DNA from: Nonomuraea rubra
Lineage (GTDB): Bacteria > Actinomycetota > Actinomycetes > Streptosporangiales > Streptosporangiaceae
DNA: 64,000 nt
Assembly: GCF_014207985.1 (NCBI RefSeq)
Contig: NZ_JACHMI010000001.1
Span: 8,105,001 to 8,169,000, forward strand
Direction of reading: 5' to 3'
Part shown: piece after piece, positions 7,282-15,085 of the stretch
Layout of the letters: each line of letters opens with the position of its first letter
Position numbering within the stretch: the first letter of the stretch is position 1
Notes under the pieces: generated by a model
What the model saw: the letters and a program-made list of their open reading frames with translations, nothing else
What the model was told of the DNA's origin: nothing
Database searches by the model: none
Position numbers and translations under genes: made by a program

Positions 7282-8712
7282 ATGGAATTCTTCGGACACG
7301 TCATCGACGGCGCGGAGGTGAAGTCCGCGAGCGGCGAGACGTTCGCCAGCGTCGACCCCTACACCCGCGAGCCGTGGGCGGAGGTGGCGCTCGGCGGCGC
7401 CGGCGAAGTGGACCGGGCCGTGACGGCGGCCCGGCGGGCCTTCGACGAGGGCCCCTGGCCGCGCCTGAGCCGCGCGGAACGCGGCCGGCTGCTGCACCGC
7501 CTGGCCGACCTCATCGTGGCCGACACCGACCGGCTCGCCCTGGCCGACACCCGCGACATGGGCAAGCCGATCGCCCAGAGCCGCGGCAAGGACGTGCCCC
7601 GCGCCGCCGACAACTTCCGTTTTTTCGCCGACCACGCCCGCCTGACACCAGCTGAAGCGCTCCCCATGGACTCCGGCCACCACGCCTACACCCGGTACGA
7701 CCCGGTGGGCGTGGCCGCCGCCATCGCGCCGTGGAACTTCCCGCTCATGCTGGAGACCTGGAAGATCGCGCCCGCGCTGGCGTGGGGCAACACGGTCGTG
7801 CTCAAGCCCGCCGAGGACACCCCCGCCTCCGCCACCATCCTCGCCCGGCTCGCGCTGGAGGCGGGCCTGCCGCCCGGCGTGCTGAACGTCGTGCACGGCT
7901 ACGGCCCCGGCTCGGCCGGGCAGGCGCTGACCGAGCACCCGGGGATCGACCGCATCACCTTCACCGGCGAGTCCGCGACGGGCCGGGTCATCTCGGCCGC
8001 CGCCGCGAAGCACCTGGTGCCGGTCAGCCTGGAGCTCGGCGGCAAGGGCGCCAACGCCGTCTTCGCCGACGCCGACCTGGGCAACGCCGTGGACTGGTCG
8101 CTCAAGGCCATCTTCACCAACGCCGGCCAGGTCTGCCTGGCGGGCTCTCGCCTGTACGTGCAGCGGCCGGTCTTCGAGGAGTTCCTGGCCCGCTTCACGG
8201 CCGGCGCCGAGGCCATGCGCCTGGGCGACCCCAAGCAGGAGTCCACCGACCTCGGCCCGCTGGCCTCCGAGACCCACTACCGCAAGGTCCGCGGCTACGT
8301 CGAGACCGTCGCCGGCGAGGGCGGCACCGTGCACTCGGGCGGGCTCGGCGACGGCTGGTTCGTCCGCCCGACGATCGTCACCGGCATGCCCGCCACCGGC
8401 CGCCACCAGCGCGAGGAGATATTCGGCCCGGTGGTCACGGTCACCCCGTTCGACGCCGAGGACGAGGTCGTCGCCCTCATGAACGGCACCCGCTACGGCC
8501 TCAACGCCATGCTGTTCACCGAGAACCTGTCACGTGCCCACCGCGTCTCGGCCCGCCTGCGCGCCGGCACGGTCTGGGTGAACTGCTTCTTCATCCGCGA
8601 CCTGCGCGCCCCCTTCGGCGGCGTGGGCGACTCGGGCGTCGGCCGCGAGGGCGGCACCTTCAGCCGCGAGTTCTTCACCGAGCCCAAGGCCGTCGTCATG
8701 CAGATCAGCTGA
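7282..8712 (+). CDS. Aldehyde dehydrogenase, probable 2-hydroxymuconic semialdehyde dehydrogenase
   Basis: 476 residues from ATG 7282, with AGAGGTGG ahead. The NAD(P)-dependent ALDH signature is complete: Asn152 in PWNFP, the general base Glu251 in LELGGKG, nucleophile Cys285 in NAGQVCLAGS, and the late FGGVGDSGVGREGG loop. The family oxidises aldehydes to acids in the cytoplasm. As the last gene of the ring-cleavage operon it most likely oxidises the semialdehyde produced by the dioxygenase and decarboxylase. Its 3' end overlaps the convergent CGNR gene by eight bases. Confidence 0.9.
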   Translation: MEFFGHVIDGAEVKSASGETFASVDPYTREPWAEVALGGAGEVDRAVTAARRAFDEGPWPRLSRAERGRLLHRLADLIVADTDRLALADTRDMGKPIAQSRGKDVPRAADNFRFFADHARLTPAEALPMDSGHHAYTRYDPVGVAAAIAPWNFPLMLETWKIAPALAWGNTVVLKPAEDTPASATILARLALEAGLPPGVLNVVHGYGPGSAGQALTEHPGIDRITFTGESATGRVISAAAAKHLVPVSLELGGKGANAVFADADLGNAVDWSLKAIFTNAGQVCLAGSRLYVQRPVFEEFLARFTAGAEAMRLGDPKQESTDLGPLASETHYRKVRGYVETVAGEGGTVHSGGLGDGWFVRPTIVTGMPATGRHQREEIFGPVVTVTPFDAEDEVVALMNGTRYGLNAMLFTENLSRAHRVSARLRAGTVWVNCFFIRDLRAPFGGVGDSGVGREGGTFSREFFTEPKAVVMQIS

Positions 8713-9310
8713 TCTGGGGCCCCTGCCGCACCTTGGCGTAGTGGCGGGCGGCCCGCGCCCGGTTGCCGCAGCCGGGCGAGCACCATTCGCGCCGCGGGCT
8801 CTCGCGGACGAAGTACAACACGCAGCCGGGGCCGTGGCAGGCACGCAGGTCGTGGCGGAGCGGCCCGGCGAACAGGGCCACGGCCTCCTCTGCCAGCCAC
8901 GCGAGCGCGGCCGCCACGGGCCGCCCCGCGCTGCACACCGTCATGCCCGGCTCGGGGGCCGTGCGCAGCTCGCGCCACCGCGGGGTCAGGCTCGCGTGAT
9001 GGTTCAGGGTCGCGACCGTGGCCGGATCGGGTTCGCGGCCGTCCATGGTCGCGGCGGCCAGCGAGCGGATGACGTCCCTGAGCTCCCTGGCGGCATGCAG
9101 GTCGCCGTCGGTCACGTCGTGCAGGTCGGCGTCCGCGAGCGTGACCGCCAGGTGCGGGCGCACGTCACGCAGCCACGCCGCCAGGTGTTCCGCGCTTTCC
9201 AGCCCCTCCCTGGCACGGCCTCTGACCGCGTACGAGGTGTTGCCGAGTTCGATCGGCGGCGGTTCGCCCAGGAGTGGGGCGCCGCCGCCTGTCAGGTGTG
9301 CCACTTCCAC
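8705..9310 (-). CDS. CGNR zinc finger (ABATE-domain) transcriptional regulator
   Basis: 201 residues from GTG 9310; GTG 9304 is an alternative. The N-terminal ABATE-type helical domain (about 15-145, IELGNTSYAVRGR onward) is followed by a C-terminal CGNR zinc finger (about 155-195) with Cys pairs in ACHGPGCVLYF and EWCSPGCGNRARAARHY. Such proteins are presumed stress-responsive regulators in actinobacteria, with the zinc finger binding DNA. The gene faces a four-gene redox operon across a region with two TTCTAA-type inverted repeats (9312-9393), its likely operators. Confidence 0.87.
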   Translation of the reverse strand: MEVAHLTGGGAPLLGEPPPIELGNTSYAVRGRAREGLESAEHLAAWLRDVRPHLAVTLADADLHDVTDGDLHAARELRDVIRSLAAATMDGREPDPATVATLNHHASLTPRWRELRTAPEPGMTVCSAGRPVAAALAWLAEEAVALFAGPLRHDLRACHGPGCVLYFVRESPRREWCSPGCGNRARAARHYAKVRQGPQIS

Positions 9311-9311
9311 C

Positions 9312-9393
9312 TTTCTAACGCTACCTCCGAGTTGACACCGCTAGAAACGGCTGCCAGCATTCTAATGGCCATCATGGCAGCGATCCATTAGAA
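9312..9393. promoter_or_regulatory. Paired inverted repeats, candidate CGNR regulator operators
   Basis: Dyad 1 has arms TTTCTAACG (9312-9320) and CGCTAGAAA (9339-9347), with one mismatch. Dyad 2 has arms TTCTAATGG (9360-9368) and CCATTAGAA (9385-9393), which are perfect. The four half-sites share TTCTAAYG. Dyad centres are 47 bp apart. A TTGACA at 9332-9337 lies inside dyad 1, so binding could block a promoter for the plus-strand operon. Confidence 0.65.
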
Positions 9394-9427
9394 AATGGGG
9401 TCGTCCCATCCAGCTTGGAGTTTCCGC

Positions 9428-9880
9428 ATGAGCACACCGGCCCTGCAGCCCGGGCACGTCGCCCTGAACGTGACCGACCTGGCACGTTCCACCGCCTTCT
9501 ACGGCACGGTCTTCGGCTTCGAGACCATGGCCGAGCGCACCGACGGCGACCGCAGGTTCGCCCTCCTCGGCCGCGACGGCACCCTGGTGGTCGCGTTGTG
9601 GCAGCAGAGCGGCGGCACGTTCGCCACCGACCGTCCCGGCCTGCACCACATGTCGTTCCAGGTGCCCGACATCGAGGCGGTCCGCCGCGCCGAGGCCGTC
9701 CTCCGGGAGCTCGGGGTGGAGTTCGCCTACGACGGGATCGTCCCGCACGGCGAGGGCGCGTCCTCCGGCGGTGTCTTCTTCACCGACCCCGACGGCATCC
9801 GCCTGGAGATCTACGCGCCCACCGGTGCCGACCTCGCACCCGCGCCCGTCCAGGGCTCTCCCACCTGCGGCTTCTTCTAA
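9428..9880 (+). CDS. VOC (glyoxalase/dioxygenase fold) protein
   Basis: 150 residues, MSTPALQPGHVALNVTDLAR. It is a single VOC module with a beta-alpha-beta-beta-beta repeat. Candidate metal ligands are His10 in GHVALNV, His77/78 in GLHHMSFQV and Glu in RLEIYAP. The family includes glyoxalases, fosfomycin-type resistance proteins and small dioxygenases; the exact reaction is unknown. TTGGAG at 9415-9420 is the ribosome site. It is the first gene of an operon with an FMN split-barrel protein, a ferredoxin and its reductase, facing the CGNR regulator. Confidence 0.87.
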   Translation: MSTPALQPGHVALNVTDLARSTAFYGTVFGFETMAERTDGDRRFALLGRDGTLVVALWQQSGGTFATDRPGLHHMSFQVPDIEAVRRAEAVLRELGVEFAYDGIVPHGEGASSGGVFFTDPDGIRLEIYAPTGADLAPAPVQGSPTCGFF

Positions 9881-9942
9881 GACGGCCACTCGCGCCCCGG
9901 GCCGCACGCCGCGGCCCGGGCCGGCAACGAAAGGAGCCTCCC

Positions 9943-10887
9943 ATGCCTCATCCCGTGCTTCATCAGGGCGAACGCGCGGTGCAGCGCCGCGCCGGCGTGA
10001 CGGCCGACGGCTGGGGATCGGCCGGCGTGGGCGCGGCCGTCCCCCCGGTGGCCGCCGAATTTCTCGGCCTGCAACGACTGGTGGTCATCGCGGCCGCCGA
10101 CGAGAGCGGCACCCCATGGGCGAGCGCGCTCACCGGCCCGCCAGGGTTCGTCACCGCGCCCGGTGACCGTACCGTCGTCGCCGACCGGCTCCCCGGCCCC
10201 GGCGACCCGCTCGCCGGCGCGTTCGACGGCGCGCCTGACATCGGGCGGGACATCGGCATCCTCGCGATCGAGCCGTCCAGCCGCAGGCGCATGCGGGTCA
10301 ACGGCCGTGCCCGGGCCGACGGCGGCCGGCTCGTGGTGCGTACCGAGCAGGTGTACTCCAACTGCCCGAAGTACATCCAGACCCGCACCTACGCCGACAC
10401 CCCGCCCGCCAGCGGCGGGACCGCGCACGTCACGGGCGAGCTGACCGCCGATCAGCGGCGGTGGGTCGCCACGGCCGACACGTTCTTCATCGCCACCCGG
10501 GTGGCCGGGCTGGGGGCCGACGCCTCGCACCGGGGCGGCAACCCCGGCTTCGTCACCGTGTCCGGCGCCCGCCGGCTGACGTGGCCCGACTACCTCGGCA
10601 ACTCCATGTACATGACGCTGGGCAACCTCGAGCTCGAACCACGCTGCGGGCTGCTGTTCCTGGACTGGGAGCACGGGCACACGCTGCACCTGACCGGCCG
10701 TGCCCGGGTCGACTGGGATCCGGTCAGGGCCGCCGCCGTGCCGGGCGCGCAGCGCCTGGTCGACTTCGACGTCGAACGGGTCGTCCAGATCACCGGCGGC
10801 CTCCCCCAGCGCTGGTCCTTCGGCAAGTACTCGCGGTTCAACCCCGCCCTCGATGAAAGGCAGCCATGCGCGTCCGTGTCGACCTGA
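9943..10887 (+). CDS. Pyridoxamine 5'-phosphate oxidase family (FMN-binding split barrel) protein
   Basis: 314 residues with AAAGGAG upstream. Two split-barrel-like halves are visible: an N-terminal region (about 35-150) with RLVVIAAADESGTPWAS and the signature YSNCPKYIQ near residue 145, and a C-terminal region (about 160-300) with DTFFIATRVAG, GNPGFVTVSG and FLDWEHGHTLHLTGRA. The family binds FMN or F420 and carries out oxidoreductions. Here the ferredoxin gene overlaps its 3' end by 22 bases, so it may accept electrons from that ferredoxin, or act beside it. Confidence 0.82.
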   Translation: MPHPVLHQGERAVQRRAGVTADGWGSAGVGAAVPPVAAEFLGLQRLVVIAAADESGTPWASALTGPPGFVTAPGDRTVVADRLPGPGDPLAGAFDGAPDIGRDIGILAIEPSSRRRMRVNGRARADGGRLVVRTEQVYSNCPKYIQTRTYADTPPASGGTAHVTGELTADQRRWVATADTFFIATRVAGLGADASHRGGNPGFVTVSGARRLTWPDYLGNSMYMTLGNLELEPRCGLLFLDWEHGHTLHLTGRARVDWDPVRAAAVPGAQRLVDFDVERVVQITGGLPQRWSFGKYSRFNPALDERQPCASVST

Positions 10888-11057
10888 CCCTGTGCGAGAC
10901 CCATGCCCAGTGCGTGTTCGCCGCCCCTGCGGTGTTCGCGCTCGACGACGATGACGAGCTGGTGTACGACGCCACGCCCGGCGACGCGCTGCGGCCCGCG
11001 GTCGAGCAGGCCGTCCTGTCCTGCCCGGTGCGGGCCATCTCCCTGGACGGGGACTGA
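10866..11057 (+). CDS. [3Fe-4S] ferredoxin
   Basis: 63 residues, acidic. Cluster ligands are Cys10, Cys16 and Cys53, with His13 at the position that is Cys in [4Fe-4S] ferredoxins; this is the pattern of actinobacterial P450 ferredoxins. It shuttles single electrons from a reductase to an oxygenase. The start lies inside the split-barrel gene and the ferredoxin-reductase gene begins three bases after its stop. No P450 is adjacent; the nearest one in the window is at 39.4-40.6 kb. Confidence 0.9.
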   Translation: MRVRVDLTLCETHAQCVFAAPAVFALDDDDELVYDATPGDALRPAVEQAVLSCPVRAISLDGD

Positions 11058-11060
11058 ACG

Positions 11061-11204
11061 GTGCGCCACATCGCCACCGCCGGCGCCCACCTGGCCATGC
11101 GCCGCATCGATACGGCAGGCGCCGGCCTGGCCATGCGCCGCGTCGCCACCACCACCGCCGGCCTGGCCATGCGCCGTATCGCCATCGCGGGCGCCGGCCT
11201 GGCC
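11061..11204 (+). repeat. 36-nt tandem repeat, 4 copies, each with a start codon
   Basis: Units begin at 11061, 11097, 11133 and 11169 and encode MRHIATAGAHLA, MRRIDTAGAGLA, MRRVATTTAGLA and MRRIAIAGAGLA. Each begins with an initiation codon in the same frame. Units differ by a few substitutions. The last one continues into the conserved FAD-binding domain. Confidence 0.95.
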
Positions 11205-12341
11205 GGGCTGACCGCCGCGCAGGAGCTGCGGCGCCTCGGGTACGACGGCGAGATCAGCCTGGTCGGCGCCGAACGCCACCGGCCCTACCGCAGGCCGCCC
11301 CTGTCCAAGGAGTTCCTGCTCGACCCGGAGGCCGACGTCGCCCTCCCGGGCACCGGCGAGCTCGGCGCCACCTGGCTGCTCGGCCAGCCGGCCACCGGCC
11401 TGGATCTGGCCGGCCGCCGGCTGCTCCGCGGCGCCCTGGAGCCTGTCGCGTTCGACGGCCTGATCATCGCCACCGGAGCGCGGGCCAGAACGTTGCCGGG
11501 CACCGGAGCGCGGGCCAGAACGTTGCCGGGCACCGCCGGCCTGCCCGGCGTGGTCACGCTGCGCGGCCTCGACGACGCCCGGGCGTTGCGGGCCGCGCTC
11601 GGCGCCCGCCCCCGCGTGGTGATCGCCGGCGCCGGCTTCCTCGGCTCGGAGCTGGCCGCCACCCTGCGGTCCCTGGACCTGCCGGTCACCCTGGTGGAAC
11701 CCGGCCGGGTGCCGCTGCGCCGGCCGCTGGGCGAGCGTCTCGGCGCCGTCATCGCGGACCTGCACCGCGCCCACGGCGTCGACCTGCGGCTCGGCCGCCG
11801 CGTGGCCGCCGCCGCCGGCACCGGCCGCGTCGAGCACGTACGCCTCGACGACGGCACGGTCCTCCCGGCGGACCTGCTCGTCGTGGCTCTCGGCGCCGAA
11901 CCGGAGCTCGGCTGGCTCCACGGCTCCGGCCTGCGCCTGGACGGGGGTGTCGTCACCGACCGCCACGGCCTGGCCGCGCCGGGGGTGGCCGCGGCCGGAG
12001 ACGTCGCCCGGCGGCCGTCCGTCCTGCTGGGCGGGGAGCTCGTCCGGGTGGAGCACTACAGTGCCGCCGTCGAGCAGGGCGCGCACGCGGCCCGGTCCCT
12101 CCTCGGCGCCGCCGCCCCGCCCGGCGCGGTCCCGTCGTTCTGGTGCGACCTGTACGGCCACCGCCTGCGGTCCGTCGGCGTCACCGGCACCGGCTACCGG
12201 CCGCGGCTGGTCCACCTCGAACCCGACGGCCGCTTCCTGGTCGAGTACCAGCGTGACGGCCGCGTGGTCGGCGCGGTGACCGCCGGTTTCGTACGCCACC
12301 TGTCCGCCTATCGCCACCTGCTGGCCGAGGCGTACGCATGA
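11061..12341 (+). CDS. FAD-dependent ferredoxin reductase with multiplied N-terminus
   Basis: 426 residues from GTG 11061, or 390 from ATG 11169. It is a pyridine-nucleotide-disulphide oxidoreductase fold: FAD motif IAIAGAGLAGLTAA, a second Rossmann NAD motif VVIAGAGFLGSELAATL, and the C-terminal GVAAAGDVA loop that contacts FAD. It passes electrons from NAD(P)H to the ferredoxin encoded three bases upstream. The first 48 codons are four tandem 12-codon copies of the start plus FAD strand, each beginning with GTG or ATG. A second duplication repeats GARARTLPGT. Only the last unit has the full GxGxxG. Which start is used cannot be decided here. Confidence 0.88.
   Translation: MRHIATAGAHLAMRRIDTAGAGLAMRRVATTTAGLAMRRIAIAGAGLAGLTAAQELRRLGYDGEISLVGAERHRPYRRPPLSKEFLLDPEADVALPGTGELGATWLLGQPATGLDLAGRRLLRGALEPVAFDGLIIATGARARTLPGTGARARTLPGTAGLPGVVTLRGLDDARALRAALGARPRVVIAGAGFLGSELAATLRSLDLPVTLVEPGRVPLRRPLGERLGAVIADLHRAHGVDLRLGRRVAAAAGTGRVEHVRLDDGTVLPADLLVVALGAEPELGWLHGSGLRLDGGVVTDRHGLAAPGVAAAGDVARRPSVLLGGELVRVEHYSAAVEQGAHAARSLLGAAAPPGAVPSFWCDLYGHRLRSVGVTGTGYRPRLVHLEPDGRFLVEYQRDGRVVGAVTAGFVRHLSAYRHLLAEAYA
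11471..11530 (+). repeat. Perfect 30-nt tandem duplication in ferredoxin reductase gene
   Basis: The 30-base unit at 11471-11500 is repeated without change at 11501-11530. It adds ten residues (TGARARTLPG) after the conserved IIATGA strand-loop. The absence of any mismatch marks a very recent event. Confidence 0.97.
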
Positions 12342-12346
12342 CCCGC

Positions 12347-13021
12347 TCAGCCGGTGCCGGCCTCCTGGAGCCACCGCCCATGGAGCTCCAGCAGGATGCG
12401 GACGGCCTCGTCCGGGTGGAGGTAGCTCGCCGCGTACTCGCCTTCGAGGCTCTGCTCGCCCACCCAGTCGCCGACGGCGGACGGGTCGTCGCCGCCGATG
12501 TCGAGTGAGCAGGTGTCCCAGCGGCACCGGTAGTAGAACCGGTCACCCTCGGGGACGGCCCCTTCGAGCTGGACCGGCGCGGCGAAGCAGGTGACGTCGA
12601 TCTCCCAGCCCCTGGACCGCAGCTCGGGCAGCAGCCGCGCCCAGGCCGCGTCGGCCTCCTGGACGTCGGCAGGTGGGAACGGGTCACGGTGCGTGAGGGT
12701 GAAACCCGCGGAGGTCAGCGCGTCGACGACGCTCCCGGCACGGCCGGTGGCATGGATCAGGACGCCGGTCGGCTCGCGCGGGATCGTAGCGAGCACCGCC
12801 TCCCGCTGTTCGGCGGGCAGGGAGCCGAACATGGCGCGCTGGGCGTCGGTGTCCGTGACCCCGATGGACTCCCCGTCCGGGCCGCCGGCGTGGAAGCTGA
12901 CGAACCCGTCGCGGTGCGTCTCCTCCAGCTCGATGCCGAGCGCCGCCGCGAGTGCCCGCGCCGCGCTCCGGACCGGCTGCTCGGAGGTGAAGATGAGGCT
13001 CTGCCGTGACCAGTCCACCAT
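12347..13021 (-). CDS. Hypothetical protein
   Basis: 224 residues, acidic, no signal peptide or membrane segment. It starts MVDWSRQSLIFTSEQPVRSA with a GTGAGGAT purine run upstream. The sequence alternates predicted helices and strands and has Trp-rich patches near the C-terminus (RCRWDTCSLDIGGDD, HGRWLQEAG). I do not recognise a family. It is convergent with the reductase gene, five bases from its stop, and reads away from tRNA-Pro. The composition is typical of host genes. Confidence 0.75.
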   Translation of the reverse strand: MVDWSRQSLIFTSEQPVRSAARALAAALGIELEETHRDGFVSFHAGGPDGESIGVTDTDAQRAMFGSLPAEQREAVLATIPREPTGVLIHATGRAGSVVDALTSAGFTLTHRDPFPPADVQEADAAWARLLPELRSRGWEIDVTCFAAPVQLEGAVPEGDRFYYRCRWDTCSLDIGGDDPSAVGDWVGEQSLEGEYAASYLHPDEAVRILLELHGRWLQEAGTG

Positions 13022-13091
13022 CCGATCCTCACCCAGATGTGCGAAAGGGTGCCACCCGGAAGAGTGACACCCTGATCGACCAGCGAAACCC

Positions 13092-13168
<77 letters not shown>

Positions 13169-13265
13169 GCTTGTGTCGGCCGCCCCTCTGGGGGGCGGGA
13201 CGTCATAACCTTAGCGCACATCGGACGTGCACGCGTACACGGAGAGCGGGAGCGGAGGCGGCCAG

Positions 13266-13691
13266 GTGGGGCGCAAGCCGACCATTGATCGCGAGGAGCT
13301 GGCGCGGCGGGTGGCGGAGGGGATGAGCGTGCAGGAGCTGGCCGCTCACTTCGGCGTCAGCGAGTCGGGGGTGCTGCAGGCGAAGCGGGCCGCCGGGCTG
13401 GCCAAGCCGATGCTGGACCACAGCGCCGCGCTCCCGTGGAAGCTGGCCCGCGAGCACGCCCAGTCCGGGCCGGCCACGAACCTGCGGAACCTGTCGGCCG
13501 CGGCCCAGGGGAAGCCGCCCGCGGCGGAGCGGCTGAACACGGCGCTGCGGTGGGCGCAGCGGCTCGTGGACGCCGGGCTCGACGTGCGTTATGACGCCGC
13601 CGGCGGCTTCACGGAGGTGCCCGCCGCCCCTCAGGGCTCGCACGTCGCATCCGTGCTGGCCGCGGCCAGGAAGGCACTCGACACCCGCTGA
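13266..13691 (+). CDS. Putative helix-turn-helix DNA-binding protein
   Basis: 141 residues from GTG 13266 (VGRKPTIDREELARR), with GGAGG seven bases upstream. Residues 5-40 form a homeodomain-like helix-turn-helix (EELARRVAEG, MSVQELAAHFGVSESGVLQA), similar to resolvase or Lsr2-linked HTH segments. The remainder is Ala-rich and helical, with no recognisable effector domain. An in-frame GTG at 13227 lacks a ribosome site. It starts about 100 bases from the divergently read tRNA-Pro. Function unknown; DNA binding is inferred. Confidence 0.7.
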   Translation: MGRKPTIDREELARRVAEGMSVQELAAHFGVSESGVLQAKRAAGLAKPMLDHSAALPWKLAREHAQSGPATNLRNLSAAAQGKPPAAERLNTALRWAQRLVDAGLDVRYDAAGGFTEVPAAPQGSHVASVLAAARKALDTR

Positions 13692-13759
13692 GAAAGGCGT
13701 TTCGACCTGCCGTTCGAGGGCAGTCGCTGGTCTCGACACAGAGACCGGAGGCGAACATC

Positions 13760-14311
13760 ATGTCCACCTGGGCTTGGGTGGCCGTCGTCGTGGTCGCGGT
13801 GGTGGCGCTCGCCGCAGTCGGTTATTTCGTGCTGCAGCAGCAGAAGCGCCGCACCCATCTCCGCGAACGCTTCGGCCCCGAGTACGAACGCATAGTCGCA
13901 GAGCACGACAACAACCGCCGCGAGGCGGAGCAGGAACTACTCAGCCGCGAGCAGCGGCACGCCGGCCTCGACATCCGCCCCCTGACACAGGAGTCGCGCG
14001 ACACCTACGCCAACCGGTGGACCGAGGTGCAGGAACGTTTCGTGGACGCACCCGGGTTCGCGGTGACCGAGGCCGACCAGCTCGTCACCGCGGTCATGGC
14101 CGAGCGCGGCTACCCCACGGAGAACTTCGAGCAGCGGGTGTCCGACCTGTCGGTGGGGCACGCCGCGACACTCGACCACTACAGGACGGCTCACGAGATC
14201 AGCGGGCGCGCGGCCAGGAAGGAGGCCTCCACCGAGGACCTCCGTCAGGCCATGGTGCACTACCGCGCGCTGTTCGAGGAGCTGCTGCAAGAGACCACCC
14301 GAGGACGGTGA
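13760..14311 (+). CDS. Conserved membrane-anchored protein
   Basis: 183 residues. Residues 4-25 form one transmembrane helix (WVAVVVVAVVALAAVGYFV), followed by a charged cytoplasmic helical domain. Conserved-looking motifs are HLRERFGPEYERIV (about 33-46) and RWTEVQERFVDAP (about 92-104). The same W-x2-VQ-x2-FVD-x-P motif recurs in the next gene, so the two are paralogues in part. This family is widespread in actinomycetes and unnamed. Upstream, GTTT-N15-GGGCAG (13699-13723) weakly resembles a SigB-type promoter, and a SigB-type factor is encoded 2 kb away. Confidence 0.78.
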   Translation: MSTWAWVAVVVVAVVALAAVGYFVLQQQKRRTHLRERFGPEYERIVAEHDNNRREAEQELLSREQRHAGLDIRPLTQESRDTYANRWTEVQERFVDAPGFAVTEADQLVTAVMAERGYPTENFEQRVSDLSVGHAATLDHYRTAHEISGRAARKEASTEDLRQAMVHYRALFEELLQETTRGR

Positions 14312-14317
14312 ACGCAT

Positions 14318-15079
14318 ATGAGCAGCGACGAGCTGAAGGTCCCGTCGCAGCAGCAGCGTGATGACGCACACGACAACGACGACGACCACGACGCCCTGAG
14401 GAACGACCACGACGCCCTGAGGAACGACCCCGTCGACGGCGACGAGCTCGCCCGCAGCGAGGCCAGGACCGAGAACCTCCCCCGGCACAACGACGAGGAG
14501 GAGGAAGGGACGGGCCGCAGCCCCCGCGCCGATGAGGAGTACGCGGCCGCCGTCCCCGGCGCCACCGTCGCCGACGACGACCCCTCGTACCGGGACCCGT
14601 ACGCCAGGACCGGCGGCGACATGCTGGCCGAGCCGGAGCCCGAGCCCGCCCCCGACCCCGCCCACGCCACCGCCGGCTCCCACGCCGCCCCCGACGACAT
14701 CGTGCTGTTCGACCAGGACCCCGCCGAGGTGCAGGCCCGCTGGCGCGACGTGCAGTCCTCCTTCGTGGACGACCCCGGCGAGGCCGTGCAGCGGGCGGAC
14801 GGGCTGGTCAGCGAGGTGGTGGACTCCCTCACCAGCACGTTGAGCAACCGGACGAACGCCCTGCGCGACCGCTGGAAGGAGACCGGGAGCAGCGCCGACA
14901 CCGAGCAGCTGCGCCTGGCCCTGCGCGACTACCGGACGGTCCTGGAACGCCTGCTGGCCCTGTCCAGCAAGTCACCGGCACAACCGGCACAGTCGGCACA
15001 ACAGACACAGCCGGCACAACAGACACTGCCGGCGCAGACCTCGCAGCCTGATCCGTTCCAGAGTCAGGGAATGAGGTGA
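14318..15079 (+). CDS. Hypothetical acidic protein sharing a domain with its neighbour
   Basis: 253 residues. The first 130 are disordered and very acidic, with a DHDALRN duplication and EPEPEPAPDP runs. Residues about 145-230 repeat the helical domain of the preceding gene (ARWRDVQSSFVDDPGEAV, then LRLALRDYRTVLERLLAL). The tail is a QPAQ-rich repeat. No membrane segment is seen. The gene follows six bases after the upstream stop, so the two are probably co-expressed and may form a hetero-oligomer through the shared domain. Function unknown. Confidence 0.72.
   Translation: MSSDELKVPSQQQRDDAHDNDDDHDALRNDHDALRNDPVDGDELARSEARTENLPRHNDEEEEGTGRSPRADEEYAAAVPGATVADDDPSYRDPYARTGGDMLAEPEPEPAPDPAHATAGSHAAPDDIVLFDQDPAEVQARWRDVQSSFVDDPGEAVQRADGLVSEVVDSLTSTLSNRTNALRDRWKETGSSADTEQLRLALRDYRTVLERLLALSSKSPAQPAQSAQQTQPAQQTLPAQTSQPDPFQSQGMR
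14384..14425 (+). repeat. Perfect 21-nt tandem duplication
   Basis: The 21-base unit beginning GACCACGACGCC is present at 14384-14404 and 14405-14425 and encodes DHDALRN twice in the disordered region of the acidic protein. The frame is kept. Confidence 0.95.
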
Positions 15080-15085
15080 CATGAC

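Noticed and set aside
10590..12527. 645-residue minus-strand open frame over the ferredoxin reductase
   Set aside because: Composition (Gly/Ala/Gln/Arg-rich, no domain) is that of antisense GC-rich frames. The plus strand carries three recognisable genes.
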